Assembly: GCF_001422485.1 (NCBI RefSeq)
Contig: NZ_LMNF01000003.1
Coordinates: 287,443-351,442, forward strand
From: Agreia sp. Leaf283
GTDB taxonomy: Bacteria; Actinomycetota; Actinomycetes; Actinomycetales; Microbacteriaceae
Direction: 5' to 3'
DNA: 64,000 nucleotides
Part shown: in pieces, positions 41,109-52,762 of the stretch
Layout of the letters: every line of letters begins with the position of its first letter
Numbering within the stretch: position 1 is the first letter of the stretch
Program-made: the position numbers and the translations under genes
The notes under the pieces: generated by a model
What the model was told of the DNA's origin: nothing
Seen by the model: the letters and a program-made list of their open reading frames with translations, nothing else
Databases searched by the model: none

Positions 41109-42872
41109 TCAGACGCTGGGGCGGTAGACCGTCACCGAGTGGCCGGCGACGCGAGGGTTCTCGCCCCGCGGGCTCGACTCGAGGAGGACGTCGCTCGACG
41201 AGAGCAGGCCGTGAGGGGCATCCATCGGATCGGCCGAGAAGTTCACCAGCACCGTCACGTCGCCTCGGGTCAGCTGCAGCCACCGCTCGTCTTCGGAGAA
41301 GTCGACCGACAGCGTTGGCCAGCGCGGGTCGGTGAAGGCGGGAACGGTGCGGCGGAGCGTCGTGAGTGCGCTGTAGAACTCCAGCAGGCGCGCGTGCGCC
41401 GATCCCTCCGAGGCGGGCTCGCTCCAGTCGAGCTTCGAGTCGGTGAAGGTCGACAGGTCCTGCGGGTTCGGAACCTGCGACTCGTCCCAGCCCATGCGCT
41501 CGAACTCCGCGATACGGCCCTCCGCCGTGGCCTTGCCCAGCTCGGGCTCGGGATGCGAGGTGAAGAACTGGAAGGGCGTGGATGCTCCCCACTCCTCGCC
41601 CATGAAGAGCATCGGCGTGTACGGGCCGAGCAGGGTCAGCGCCGCCGCGATCGCGAGCTGCCCCTCGTCGAGGGATGCCGTGAGACGATCTCCGATCGCC
41701 CGGTTGCCGATCTGGTCGTGGTTCTGGTTGGCCACGACGAGACGCCAGGTGAGCACGTTGGCCGTGTCGATGTGCTTTCCGTGGTGGCGACCCCGGAAGC
41801 TCGACCAGGTGCCGTTGTGGAAGAAGCCGGAGGTCAGGGCCTTCGCGAGCGCGCTCAGAGGCTCGAAGTCGGCGTAGTACCCCGAGACCTCGCGGGTGAG
41901 GGCCACATGCACGGAGTGATGGAAGTCGTCGCTCCACTGGCCGGTGAGGCCGTAGCCGTTATGGTCGCGAGGGGTGAACATGACCGGGTCGTTGAGGTCG
42001 GATTCCGCGATGAGGCTGAGCGGTCGACCGACGAACGCCGACCAGGCATCCGTCTCCGCAGCGAGTTCACTGAGCAGGTGCCGCGAGCTCTCGTCGTGCA
42101 GGGCGTGCACGGCATCGAGGCGCAGCCCGTCGACGTGGTACTCCTCGAACCACATGCGGGCGTTGTCGAGAATGAACCGCCGCACCTCGGTGGAGCCGTG
42201 GCCGTCGAGGTTGATCGCTTTGCCCCAGGTCGTTCCCGCGGCCTCGTGCTCGTAGGGCCCGTAGACGCCGAGGTAGTTGCCGCTCGGGCCCAGGTGGTTG
42301 TAGACCACGTCCTGGATCACGGCGAGGCCGCGCAGGTGACAGGCGTCGACGAACCGGCGGTAGGCATCCGGACCGCCGTAGGTCTCCTGGATCGCGAACC
42401 AGAGCACGCCGTCGTAGCCCCAGTTGTGGGTGCCGTTGAAGGCGTTCACCGGCATGACCTCGACGAAGTCGATGCCGAGGTCGACGAGGTGATCGAGGCG
42501 GTCGATGGCCGAGTCGAGCGTGCCCTCGGGCGTGAAGGTGCCGATGTGCAGCTCGTAGATCGCGCCGCCCGCGAGCTGCCGCCCCGCCCAGTCGTCGTCG
42601 TTCCAGACGTGGGTCGACGGATCGACGGTGCGGGACAGTCCGTGCACGCCGTCGGGCTGCCGGCGGGAGCGGGGGTCGGGGAACGGGCCCACGGTCTCGC
42701 CGTTCGCATCGTCGACGAGGTAGCCGTAGTCGACCTCGCCCTGCGGCGACGAGGCGCCGGCCGTCCACCAGTCGCCGCCGGTGCGGGTCATCTCGATCGT
42801 CTGGCCGTCGGCGACCAGGCGCATTCGGGCGGCTTTCGGCGCCCAGACGTCGAAGGGGTGTCTGGCGGTCAT
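41109..42872 (-). CDS. treZ: Malto-oligosyltrehalose trehalohydrolase TreZ
   Basis: This 587-residue GH13_10 enzyme releases trehalose from the maltooligosyl-trehalose made by TreY. An N-terminal CBM48-like sandwich (residues 5-95) precedes the barrel. Catalytic sites are [12 protein letters not shown] (nucleophile Asp), [10 protein letters not shown] (acid/base Glu) and [36 protein letters not shown] is typical of TreZ. The ATG at 42872 overlaps the treY stop by 4 bp. It is the last gene of the treX-treY-treZ operon. Confidence 0.96.
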   Translation of the reverse strand: MTARHPFDVWAPKAARMRLVADGQTIEMTRTGGDWWTAGASSPQGEVDYGYLVDDANGETVGPFPDPRSRRQPDGVHGLSRTVDPSTHVWNDDDWAGRQLAGGAIYELHIGTFTPEGTLDSAIDRLDHLVDLGIDFVEVMPVNAFNGTHNWGYDGVLWFAIQETYGGPDAYRRFVDACHLRGLAVIQDVVYNHLGPSGNYLGVYGPYEHEAAGTTWGKAINLDGHGSTEVRRFILDNARMWFEEYHVDGLRLDAVHALHDESSRHLLSELAAETDAWSAFVGRPLSLIAESDLNDPVMFTPRDHNGYGLTGQWSDDFHHSVHVALTREVSGYYADFEPLSALAKALTSGFFHNGTWSSFRGRHHGKHIDTANVLTWRLVVANQNHDQIGNRAIGDRLTASLDEGQLAIAAALTLLGPYTPMLFMGEEWGASTPFQFFTSHPEPELGKATAEGRIAEFERMGWDESQVPNPQDLSTFTDSKLDWSEPASEGSAHARLLEFYSALTTLRRTVPAFTDPRWPTLSVDFSEDERWLQLTRGDVTVLVNFSADPMDAPHGLLSSSDVLLESSPRGENPRVAGHSVTVYRPSV

Positions 42873-45217
42873 TCGGAGAGATCCTCTCGGACGGCGGCAA
42901 GGAGTGCCACGGGAAGGTCGGCGAGCAGGTCTGACAGCGACACCGGGCCGGCATCGATCTGCCGCCCGGTGAGCACATCGACGCTGTCGCGCTCGATGGT
43001 GATCTGGGTCGAGCCCCAGCCGTCGGCCTGGGCGAGCGACCACGGAAGGCGCGTCGCGACCGTGATCGCGCCGCCCCTGTCGAAAGCGATGACGTGGCTG
43101 GCCGCGTCGCCGTGCGCCTCGACGGGTGCATAGCCCGAGAAGAGTTCCGGATGCTCGTGCCGCAGGCGAAGCGCCCGCGAGGTGACGAGCAGCTTGGCTG
43201 CGCCGGTCTCGTCGACGCTCGGCAGCGCTCCCGTGTCGAGAATCTCGAGCAGACGGCGCCTCTCGTCGAAGTCGACGGGTCGGCGGTTGTCGGGGTCGAC
43301 AAGGGAGTTGTCCCACAGCTCGGTGCCCTGATAGACGTCGGGCACGCCCACCATGGTGAGCTGCAGCAGCTTCGCCGCGAGCGAGTTCGACCAGCCCGCG
43401 GGCCGGATGCGCGCGGCCAGCGACTCGACGAGCTCGTGAGTGCGCGGGTCGTCGTAGGCCGCGTCGACCGCCGCGTGCAACGCCTCTTCGAACGCCTCGT
43501 CGGGGTTGTTCCACGTAGTGGACGCACCGGCTTCGCGGGACGCCTTCTCGGCGTAGGCGTGAAGCCGCTCGCGCTCGATCGGCCAGGCCCCGATGGCCGT
43601 CTGCCACAGGAGCGAGTCGAAGGTCTCATCGCCGATGGGCGCCGACTCGCGCAGCTTCGCGAGCGTCTCGAGCCAGGTGTGCGGCAGCTCGCTCAGCACG
43701 TCGATGCGTGCGCGCACGTCTTCGCCGCGCTTGGTGTCGTGAGTGGAGAGGGTGGTCATGGTGCGGGGGAGCGACGCCATGCGCTGCCACTGGCGCGCGT
43801 GGAACTCCGTGGGCTCGATGGCGAACTCGGCGGGCTCTCCACCGACCTCGTTGAGTGAGACGAGCCTGTTCCAGCGGTAGAACGCCGTGTCCTCCACGCC
43901 CTTGGCCATGACCATGCCCGAGGTCTGCTGGAAGCGGATCGCCGCCGCGTTGCTCGGGTGGGACAGGGCAGCTGTCACGGCCTCGAGCTCTGCCGCGAGA
44001 TCGGGCCGGGCCGTGAGCGCGTCGCGGTGGGCCTCCTCGAGCTTCTCGACGCCCGAGGGAAGATACGAGCGGTAGACGGGGAAGCAGGTCAACAGCTCGG
44101 CGATGGCATCGGCGATGGCGGGGGAGCCCCGCCACGTGGAGCCTTCGAGCGCGTCCTCACGATCGAGGTCGCGCTGGATGCGCAGCACCTCCGAGCGCAG
44201 GATGCCGTCGGCGACCTGGCGCTTCGTGTCGTGGATCAGCGACGTCCAGCTGTCGTGCGCACTCTCGCCGTCACCCAGGCCCAGCGCGACGTTCAGGAAC
44301 GGCTCGCCCGAGGCATCCACCAGCACACGATCGATGTCGCCCAGCGCGTCGTAGCCGGTGGTGCCGGCCGTCTTCCACGAGGCAGGCAGCTTCTCGCGCC
44401 CCTCGAGGATCTTCTCGACCAGCACGTAGGCGCCGCCCGTGAGCTCGGCGAGGTGCTCGAGGTAGTCCTCGGGGTCGGCGAGGCCGTCGGGGTGATCGAC
44501 CCGCAGGCCGTCGGCGAGTCCGTCGGCGAACCAGCGCCCGATCTCGGCATGCGACTCCTGGAACACCCACGGCACCTCGACCTTGACACCGGCGAGCGTG
44601 GTGACGGCGAAGAAGCGCCGGTAGTTCAGCTCGGAATCGGCGCGCCGCCAGTTCATGAGCTCGTAGTGCTGGCGCGAGTGCACCGTGATCGCGTCGGCAC
44701 CGTCGTCGGCCGTGCCGGGCGCGACGGGGAAGCGGTTGTCGTAGTAGTGCAGCTCGCGCGTTCCGTCTGGTGCGGTCGCGAGCTCGAGGGCGTCGAGCGA
44801 GTCGTCGCCGAGCATGGGCAGCCGCACCTTGCCGTGGCCGAACTCCCAGTCCACGTCGAAGGCCTCGGCGTAGCGCGAGTCGCGCCCGTGGGTCAGCAGG
44901 TCCCACCACCACACGCTCAGGGGCGGGGTCGCCACCCCCACGTGATTCGGCACGATGTCGACGAGCACGCCGATGCCGCGGGAGTGCGCGGCCTCGGCGA
45001 GCCGCTCGAGCCCCTCGGGTCCACCCCGCTCCGGATCGACCCTCGAGTGGTCGATCACGTCGTAGCCGTGGTTGCTTCCCGGCTCCGCCTCGAGGATCGG
45101 CGACAGGTAGACCCAGTCCGCTCCGAGGTCTGCGAGGTAGTCGATGAGCTCGGTCGCCTTATCGAGTGTGAACGACGACGAGATCTGGAGTCGGTAGGTG
45201 GAGAGGGGTTCGCGCAT
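42869..45217 (-). CDS. treY: Malto-oligosyltrehalose synthase TreY
   Basis: This 782-residue GH13_26 transglycosidase converts the reducing-end alpha-1,4 bond of maltodextrin to alpha,alpha-1,1. It opens with [20 protein letters not shown], the family N-terminus. Active-site motifs are [13 protein letters not shown] (nucleophile Asp), [15 protein letters not shown] (acid/base Glu) and [16 protein letters not shown]. The length is normal. It lies 9 bp after glgX/treX and overlaps treZ by 4 bp. Confidence 0.97.
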   Translation of the reverse strand: MREPLSTYRLQISSSFTLDKATELIDYLADLGADWVYLSPILEAEPGSNHGYDVIDHSRVDPERGGPEGLERLAEAAHSRGIGVLVDIVPNHVGVATPPLSVWWWDLLTHGRDSRYAEAFDVDWEFGHGKVRLPMLGDDSLDALELATAPDGTRELHYYDNRFPVAPGTADDGADAITVHSRQHYELMNWRRADSELNYRRFFAVTTLAGVKVEVPWVFQESHAEIGRWFADGLADGLRVDHPDGLADPEDYLEHLAELTGGAYVLVEKILEGREKLPASWKTAGTTGYDALGDIDRVLVDASGEPFLNVALGLGDGESAHDSWTSLIHDTKRQVADGILRSEVLRIQRDLDREDALEGSTWRGSPAIADAIAELLTCFPVYRSYLPSGVEKLEEAHRDALTARPDLAAELEAVTAALSHPSNAAAIRFQQTSGMVMAKGVEDTAFYRWNRLVSLNEVGGEPAEFAIEPTEFHARQWQRMASLPRTMTTLSTHDTKRGEDVRARIDVLSELPHTWLETLAKLRESAPIGDETFDSLLWQTAIGAWPIERERLHAYAEKASREAGASTTWNNPDEAFEEALHAAVDAAYDDPRTHELVESLAARIRPAGWSNSLAAKLLQLTMVGVPDVYQGTELWDNSLVDPDNRRPVDFDERRRLLEILDTGALPSVDETGAAKLLVTSRALRLRHEHPELFSGYAPVEAHGDAASHVIAFDRGGAITVATRLPWSLAQADGWGSTQITIERDSVDVLTGRQIDAGPVSLSDLLADLPVALLAAVREDLSE

Positions 45218-45226
45218 GGTTCCTCG

Positions 45227-47428
<2,202 letters not shown>

Positions 47429-47502
47429 GGAGTTCTCCTGAGACGTGATTAAGGCGTGATGAGTCGGGTCGAGCGGGATGCTCGGAGGCGTGCGGTGAGA
47501 AG

Positions 47503-48432
47503 TCAGTCGAGCTTCGACATGACTTCGGCCGCGATGAGTTCGAGGTGGTCGAGGTCGTGGATGTCGAGAATCTGAAGATAGAGGCGTTCGACGCCGTCTT
47601 CGCGAAGGGCACCGATGCGATCGACGACCTCGGCGGGAGACCCGGCGAGCCCGTGCTCGCGGAGTTCGCCGGGCTCACGGCCGATGGCGGCGGCCCTGCG
47701 CTCGAACTCCGACGAGGTCGAGCCGACGGCGGCGACCAGGGCGGCCGAGTAGACGAGCTCCGAGGGGTCGCGCCCGATGCTCTCGCACGCGTCGCGCACG
47801 CCCCTGAACCGCAGGGGGATGTCGGCGAACTCGGCGAACGGCACGTTGAACTCGGTCGCGAATCGCGCTGCGAGCTTCGGGGTGCGCGTGGGGCCGCTGC
47901 CGCCGACGATGATCGGCACCGGATGCTGCACGGGTTTCGGAAGGGCGGGGGAGTCGACCAGGGTGTAGTGCCGGCCCTCGAACGAATAGGTCTCGCCGAC
48001 GGGGGTTCCCCACAGGCCGGTGATCACCTCGAGCTGCTCCTCGAGCAGGCCGAACCGCTTCGCGGGGAACGGGATGCCGTAGGCGAGGTGCTCCTGTTCG
48101 AACCAGCCGGTGCCGAGGCCGAGCTCGACCCGGCCTCCAGACATCGCGTCGACCTGGGCGACCTGGATGGCGAGGATGCCCGGCTGCCGGTAGGTGACGC
48201 TCGACACGAGCGTGCCCAGCTTGATGCGCGTCGTCTCCCGTGCCAGCCCGGCGAGGGTCGTCCATGCGTCCGTCGGCCCGGGCAGTCCGGCTGTGGGATC
48301 GTCGCCCATGCGCAGGTAGTGGTCGGAGCGGAAGAAGGCGTCGAAACCGAGTTTCTCGGTCGCCTGTGCGAGGGTCAGCAGGTCGTCGTAGCTTGCGCCC
48401 TGCTGCGGTTCGGTGAAGATGCGTAGGTCCAC
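47503..48432 (-). CDS. LLM-class (F420-dependent type) oxidoreductase
   Basis: This 309-residue luciferase-like TIM-barrel protein shows FDAFFRSDHYLRMG near residue 33, TSVVTY-like strand TLVSSVTYRQPGILA near 80 and SGGRVELGLGTGWFEQEH near 100, typical of actinobacterial F420-linked LLM enzymes. F420 rather than FMN is inferred from subfamily resemblance only. The GTG start has a weak CACGCT hexamer 6 nt upstream. The substrate is unknown. It lies between the trehalose operon and the GerW-like gene without obvious functional link. Confidence 0.88.
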   Translation of the reverse strand: MDLRIFTEPQQGASYDDLLTLAQATEKLGFDAFFRSDHYLRMGDDPTAGLPGPTDAWTTLAGLARETTRIKLGTLVSSVTYRQPGILAIQVAQVDAMSGGRVELGLGTGWFEQEHLAYGIPFPAKRFGLLEEQLEVITGLWGTPVGETYSFEGRHYTLVDSPALPKPVQHPVPIIVGGSGPTRTPKLAARFATEFNVPFAEFADIPLRFRGVRDACESIGRDPSELVYSAALVAAVGSTSSEFERRAAAIGREPGELREHGLAGSPAEVVDRIGALREDGVERLYLQILDIHDLDHLELIAAEVMSKLD

Positions 48433-48484
48433 ACCCCCAGCGTGTCACACACCCGGCACTCTGGTGGCACGGTTGCGCTGGAGG

Positions 48485-48490
48485 TACCGT
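48485..48490 (+). promoter_or_regulatory. Predicted leaderless -10 box of the GerW-like gene (TACCGT)
   Basis: The hexamer ends 6 nt before the ATG at 48497. Confidence 0.45.
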
Positions 48491-48496
48491 GACCTC

Positions 48497-48829
48497 ATGA
48501 CAAACATCGCCGTGAAGCTCGCAGAGACCGTTCGATCGTTCGGAGTGGGAGCCGTCTACGGCGACCCCGTCGAGATCGAGGGGCAGACCCTCGTGCCTGT
48601 CGCCATCAGCTGGTTCGGATTCGGCGGCTCGGGCTCCGACGACGCGGCCTCGGGGCTCGCGGGCGGAGGCGGCGGCGGCGCCGCCATTCCCGTGGGCGCC
48701 TATGTCACGCAGGAGAACGGGCGGGTCGCCTTCGAACCCAATCTCATCTCCTTGCTCGCCGTGTCGATTCCCACCATCTGGGTGACGGGAAAGGCTTTCG
48801 CGCGGATCATCCGCGCGCTGAAGAAGTAG
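48497..48829 (+). CDS. GerW (YtfJ) family small protein
   Basis: This 110-residue protein begins MTNIAVKLAETVRSFGVGAVYGDPVEIEGQ in the manner of GerW/YtfJ proteins and has a Gly-rich loop (AGGGGGGAAIPVGAYV) followed by a hydrophobic segment near residue 90. GerW was named from Bacillus spore germination, yet homologues are frequent in non-sporulating Actinobacteria such as this one is expected to be. Its role here is unknown. The ATG at 48497 begins the conserved core; upstream in-frame codons are not supported. Confidence 0.82.
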   Translation: MTNIAVKLAETVRSFGVGAVYGDPVEIEGQTLVPVAISWFGFGGSGSDDAASGLAGGGGGGAAIPVGAYVTQENGRVAFEPNLISLLAVSIPTIWVTGKAFARIIRALKK

Positions 48830-48841
48830 TCGCAGCGGCCC

Positions 48842-48847
48842 TATACT
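48842..48847 (+). promoter_or_regulatory. -10 box of the thiamine-transport operon (TATACT)
   Basis: TATACT lies directly upstream of the TPP aptamer. Initiation near 48854 would put the whole riboswitch at the 5' end of the mRNA. Confidence 0.6.
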
Positions 48848-48855
48848 GGGTCGCA

Positions 48856-48944
48856 ACACGGGAGTCCGGTGAGCCGGGCTGAGAGGAAGGTTCTCCAACC
48901 TTCGACCGTCGAACCTGATCTGGATCATGCCAGCGCAGGGAGGA
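48856..48944 (+). ncRNA. TPP (THI-element) riboswitch
   Basis: The two conserved internal-loop signatures are present: GCTGAGAGG (48879-48886 region) and ACCTGATCTGGATCATGCCA (48913-48932) followed by GCGCAGGGA. They are the pyrimidine- and pyrophosphate-sensing arms of the TPP aptamer. About 85 nt separate it from the ykoE start. A small GCAGG/CCTGC hairpin (about 48964-48978) may belong to the expression platform; no U-rich terminator is seen, so translational control is more likely. Confidence 0.95.
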
Positions 48945-49028
48945 CATCTCACGGTGTCGTCTGCAGGGTCTTCCTGCGGCGGCCCCACCCGTGCCCTGAC
49001 ATTCGCTTACGACGAAAGGGCACGATCA

Positions 49029-49670
49029 GTGCGCACTTCACCCTCCTCCACGGAATCCGTAACAACCGCCGTCGGCTCGAGCCGACCCGATCGCTTCAGG
49101 TGGCGGGTCGTCGACATCGTCGTCGCCAGCGTCATCGGCGTGGCCTCCGGCCTCGTCTTCTGGATCTGGGGCCAGGCCTACAACCCCATCTCGATTCCTT
49201 TCGAGGCCGCGCTGCCCGGCCTGCAAGCGCTTCTCGGTGGCGGATGGCTCTTCGCCGGCGTGCTGGGAGCCCTCGTGATCCGCAAGCCGGGTGCCGCTCT
49301 CTTCACCGAACTCGTCGCCGCCGCGGTCTCTGCGCTTGTCGGCACGCAGTGGGGTCCGCTGACGCTGCTCTCCGGTCTGGTGCAGGGACTGGGAGCCGAG
49401 ATCGTCTTCGCCCTGTTCCTCTACGCGAACTACCGGGCTTATGTCGCGGTTCTCGCGGGCATGGGCGCCGGTCTGGCGCTGGCCATCAATGACCTCATCA
49501 ACTGGTACCCGGGCTCCACCACGGGGTTTGCGATCACCTACACGGTGTCCTCAGTGGTATCGGGCGCCCTTCTCGCCGGAGTGCTCTCGTGGCTCGCCAT
49601 GCGCGGCCTCGCGCGAACGGGCGCCCTCAGCCGTTTCGCCTCGGGACGAGAGGTCTCGGCGCGGGTCTGA
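49029..49670 (+). CDS. ykoE: ECF transporter substrate-binding component, YkoE (thiamine/HMP)
   Basis: This 213-residue membrane S-component captures thiamine or its pyrimidine precursor for the ECF complex. Five or six hydrophobic segments run from residue 25 to 195. WRVVDIVVASVIGVASGLVFW near the start and the WGPLTLLSGLVQGLGAE segment are typical of YkoE. The GTG at 49029 is chosen because a GAAAGG stretch lies about 10 nt upstream and the mature core begins soon after; upstream in-frame codons overlap the riboswitch. First gene of ykoEDC under a TPP riboswitch. Confidence 0.92.
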   Translation: MRTSPSSTESVTTAVGSSRPDRFRWRVVDIVVASVIGVASGLVFWIWGQAYNPISIPFEAALPGLQALLGGGWLFAGVLGALVIRKPGAALFTELVAAAVSALVGTQWGPLTLLSGLVQGLGAEIVFALFLYANYRAYVAVLAGMGAGLALAINDLINWYPGSTTGFAITYTVSSVVSGALLAGVLSWLAMRGLARTGALSRFASGREVSARV

Positions 49671-49690
49671 CAGGCATCCGGATTCACGAC

Positions 49691-51145
49691 ATGACGCTCG
49701 CCCCCCAGCCCCCCGCCGCCGTCTCGGCGCGCGGCTGGGGGTGGCGGCACGCGTCGCGCAAGGCCTGGGCGGTCGACGGGCTCGACCTCGAGATCGACCC
49801 GGGCGAGCGCGTCCTGCTGCTCGGTGCGTCGGGAGCCGGCAAGAGCACGCTCATGCACGCCCTCGCCGGCGTGATCGGCGGAGACGACGAGGGCGAGCAG
49901 AGGGGTGAGCTTCTGGTGTCCGGGCGGCGGGCAACGAGCGCTCGCGGAATCGCCGGCCTCGTTCTGCAGGATCCGGACTCGCAGGTGATTCTCGCCCGCG
50001 TCGGCGACGATGTCGCCTTCGGCTGCGAGAACCTCGGCGTGCCCCGCGACGAGATCTGGCGGCGCGTCGCCTCATCGCTCGATGCGGTCGGGCTCGACCT
50101 CCCGCTCGATCACCCGACCTCCGCCCTCTCGGGCGGACAGAAGCAGCGGCTCGCGCTCGCGGGCGTGCTCGCCATGCAGCCCGGCCTGATCCTGCTCGAC
50201 GAGCCCACGGCCAACCTCGACCCCGAGGGCGTCGCCGAGGTACGCGACGCCGTGGCCAGGGTCGCCTCCTCGACCGGCGCGACCCTCGTCGTGATCGAGC
50301 ACCGTGTCGAGGTGTGGCGCGACATCGTCGACAGGGTCGTAGTGCTCGCGCCCGGCGGGGGAGTGCTGGCCGACGGGGATCCGCGTCGGGTGCTGCGGGA
50401 CCGCGGCGCCGAGCTCAGCGCGTCGGGAGTGTGGATTCCCGAGTTCCCCCCTCGCTTCACCGAGCGCCGGGTGGCCTCCTCCGGCGAGCGCCTGCTGGAT
50501 GCCACGGGGCTGGGCATCGCGCGCGTGCGCGGTTCGCGCATCGCCGACGGCCTCGACATCGGCCTCGACGAGGGCAAGGCCGTGGCCATCGTCGGACCCA
50601 ACGGAGCGGGCAAGTCGACTCTGGCCCTCACCCTGGCGGGTCTCCTGCGTCCCGACTCCGGAGCCGTATCTGCGACGCGCGCTCTGGCCGGCCCGCTGAA
50701 GTCCGCCTCGCCGATCTCCTGGCGCTCGAAGGATCTGCTCACCCGCATCGGCACCGTGTTCCAGGATCCGGAGCACCAGTTCCTCTCGGCCACCGTCCGC
50801 GACGAGCTGTCGGTGGGCCCGAGAGCCCTCGAACTGGGCGACGTGGAGGTCGACGCCCGCGTCGACGAGCTGCTCGAGCGTCTGAGGCTCGACCACCTGG
50901 CCCTCGCGAATCCCTTCACGCTGTCGGGGGGAGAGAAGCGCCGGCTGTCTGTTGCCACCGTGCTCGCGACCAGGCCGAGACTGCTCGTGCTCGACGAGCC
51001 GACCTTCGGCCAGGATTCGCGAACCTGGAGCGAACTCGTCTCGCTTCTCGCCGGCCTCCTCGACCAGGGCCAGTCGATCGTCGCCGTCACCCACGACGCC
51101 GACTTCGTGGCCGCTCTGGCGGATGACGAGGTGAGGCTGACATGA
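49691..51145 (+). CDS. ykoD: ECF transporter ATPase, two fused ABC domains (YkoD)
   Basis: This 484-residue protein is a fusion of the two ECF ATPases. Domain 1 has Walker A GASGAGKST (about 46-54), signature LSGGQKQR and Walker B LILLDEPT. Domain 2 has GPNGAGKST (about 302-310), LSGGEKRR and LLVLDEPT. Both domains keep all catalytic motifs. The ATG at 49691 starts the conserved core 20 bp after ykoE. It overlaps ykoC by 4 bp. It powers import by the YkoE/YkoC membrane parts. Confidence 0.95.
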   Translation: MTLAPQPPAAVSARGWGWRHASRKAWAVDGLDLEIDPGERVLLLGASGAGKSTLMHALAGVIGGDDEGEQRGELLVSGRRATSARGIAGLVLQDPDSQVILARVGDDVAFGCENLGVPRDEIWRRVASSLDAVGLDLPLDHPTSALSGGQKQRLALAGVLAMQPGLILLDEPTANLDPEGVAEVRDAVARVASSTGATLVVIEHRVEVWRDIVDRVVVLAPGGGVLADGDPRRVLRDRGAELSASGVWIPEFPPRFTERRVASSGERLLDATGLGIARVRGSRIADGLDIGLDEGKAVAIVGPNGAGKSTLALTLAGLLRPDSGAVSATRALAGPLKSASPISWRSKDLLTRIGTVFQDPEHQFLSATVRDELSVGPRALELGDVEVDARVDELLERLRLDHLALANPFTLSGGEKRRLSVATVLATRPRLLVLDEPTFGQDSRTWSELVSLLAGLLDQGQSIVAVTHDADFVAALADDEVRLT

Positions 51146-51924
51146 GCATCCTCACCCCGACGGCGGGACCCCAGGCGATCTACCGGATCAACCCGGTGGC
51201 CAAGCTCGCGACGGCGTTCCTGCTGGGTTTCGCACTCATCCTCACCATCGACTGGCTCTCCGCCGCCACGGCGCTCGTGCTCGAGAGCGTGCTGCTCGTC
51301 TGGGCCGGCCTCAGCGTGCGCCAGTTCCTGCTCCGCACGATCCCCGTGTGGATCGCCGCCCCGACCGCCGGGTTCACCACGCTTCTCTACGGGCAGCCCT
51401 CGGGCCAGACCTACGTCGAGTTCGGCCTGATCCACGTGACCGATGGGTCGGTCTCGCTGGCCATCGCCACCGCATTTCGGGTGCTGGCGATCGGCCTTCC
51501 CGCCATCGTGCTCTTCGTGACCATCGACCCGACCGACCTCGCAGACGGGCTCGCCCAGGTCTGGCATCTGCCCAGCCGCTTCGTGCTCGGCGCGCTCGCG
51601 GGCCTCCGGCTCGTGGGGCTGTTCCTCGACGACTGGCGCTCGCTCGAGCTCGCCCGTCGGGCACGGGGCGTGGGCGATCGGGGGCGCATCCGTCGCCTTC
51701 TGTCGCAGGCCTTTGCACTCCTCGTGCTGTCGATCAGACGCGGCAGCAAGCTCGCCACCGCGATGGAGGCCCGCGGCTTCGGGGGAGACACGCCGCGCAC
51801 CTGGGCGAGGGAGTCGGTGTTCGGATGGCGCGAGATCGCCCTGATCGCCATCGGCGCGGCGATCGCCGCCATCGCGATCACCGTCGCGGTGGTCTTCGGA
51901 ACCTGGAACTTCATCGTCGGATGA
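51142..51924 (+). CDS. ykoC: ECF transporter transmembrane coupling protein EcfT (YkoC)
   Basis: This 260-residue protein has about five membrane segments. The two coupling-helix motifs of EcfT proteins are visible: ARRARGVGD (near 171) and MEARGFGGD (near 208), both of the A-R-G type that contacts the ATPases. It overlaps ykoD by 4 bp at its start and the next kinase-like gene by 4 bp at its end. Confidence 0.93.
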   Translation: MSILTPTAGPQAIYRINPVAKLATAFLLGFALILTIDWLSAATALVLESVLLVWAGLSVRQFLLRTIPVWIAAPTAGFTTLLYGQPSGQTYVEFGLIHVTDGSVSLAIATAFRVLAIGLPAIVLFVTIDPTDLADGLAQVWHLPSRFVLGALAGLRLVGLFLDDWRSLELARRARGVGDRGRIRRLLSQAFALLVLSIRRGSKLATAMEARGFGGDTPRTWARESVFGWREIALIAIGAAIAAIAITVAVVFGTWNFIVG

Positions 51925-52421
51925 GCACTCGCAACGTCGTTCTGCTCGACGGCCCCAGCGGAGCGGGAAAGAGCACTCTCGCCGATCGGCTGGTGGCCGG
52001 GTGGCCGGATGCCGTGCGGCCGCAGCTCGTGCGGCTCGACGACATCTACCCGGGGTGGGGCGGCCTTCGTGCGGCGGGAGAACACGTGCAGCGGTTCATT
52101 CTCGAACCTCTCGCCGATCGCAGGGCCGCACGCTGGCAACGCTTCGACTGGAGCGCCGACGCTCCGGCCGAATGGCACGAGATCGACCCGGATCGCCCGC
52201 TTCTGATCGAGGGGTGCGGAGTGCTCACCCGGGCGAACGCGCGGCTCGCAGACGTGCGGATCTGGCTGGATGCGCCGGACGAGGTGCGCAAACGACGGGC
52301 CCTGGAGCGCGACGGGGAGACGTACGAGCCGCACTGGGACGAGTGGCAGCGGCAGTGGGAGTCGTTCATCGCACGTGAATCTCCCGAGTCGTGGGCGGAC
52401 CTCAGGCTCGACGGGTCCTAG
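51921..52421 (+). CDS. P-loop NTPase, uridine-kinase-like
   Basis: This 166-residue protein has Walker A GPSGAGKST (residues 10-18), RLDDIYPGWGG near 38 resembling the substrate-binding DD motif of small-molecule kinases, and LIEGCGVLT near 95. Its start overlaps ykoC, placing it under TPP control in the same transcript. It may phosphorylate a small molecule such as a vitamin precursor, but that is only inference from context; related genes are annotated simply as ATP-binding. It has no resemblance to ThiM or ThiD. Confidence 0.82.
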   Translation: MSTRNVVLLDGPSGAGKSTLADRLVAGWPDAVRPQLVRLDDIYPGWGGLRAAGEHVQRFILEPLADRRAARWQRFDWSADAPAEWHEIDPDRPLLIEGCGVLTRANARLADVRIWLDAPDEVRKRRALERDGETYEPHWDEWQRQWESFIARESPESWADLRLDGS

Positions 52422-52471
52422 CAGACTTCTCAGCACGGCCGCGGCTGGGAGCTGAATGCAGCCTGACGGTT

Positions 52472-52477
52472 TACGGT
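52472..52477 (+). promoter_or_regulatory. Predicted leaderless -10 box (TACGGT) of the 84-residue gene
   Basis: The hexamer ends 6 nt before the ATG at 52484. Confidence 0.45.
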
Positions 52478-52483
52478 GGAGCC

Positions 52484-52738
52484 ATGACTGAGAAAACCTA
52501 CACAGCCCTGTATCTGGACGGTCCCCTCGAGGGACAGACCGAGGAGCGCGCGTTCATCGACGGCGAGTTCGACACGCGGTTCCCCGCGCTCGGCGCCGTC
52601 GGAGGCCTCGAGTCGACGTTCTGGTACGAGTCGGGAGACACCGAGGAGGTCGAAGGCCACCTCACCGTGAAGTACTCCTTCGACGCGGCAGACTCCGACC
52701 CCACCGTTCGCACCGGCGACATCGGAGACGACCACTAG
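52484..52738 (+). CDS. Small acidic protein of unknown function
   Basis: This 84-residue protein is not recognised. It is strongly acidic and beta-rich in pattern (TYTALYLDGPLEG, then FWYESGD and GHLTVKYSFDAADSD), has no membrane segment and no Cys. It is supported as real by codon bias and by the TACGGT box 6 nt before its ATG. It stands between the thiamine operon and a convergent carboxypeptidase-like gene. Confidence 0.7.
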   Translation: MTEKTYTALYLDGPLEGQTEERAFIDGEFDTRFPALGAVGGLESTFWYESGDTEEVEGHLTVKYSFDAADSDPTVRTGDIGDDH

Positions 52739-52762
52739 GGTCGTACCGCCCGCGGCCGGCCC

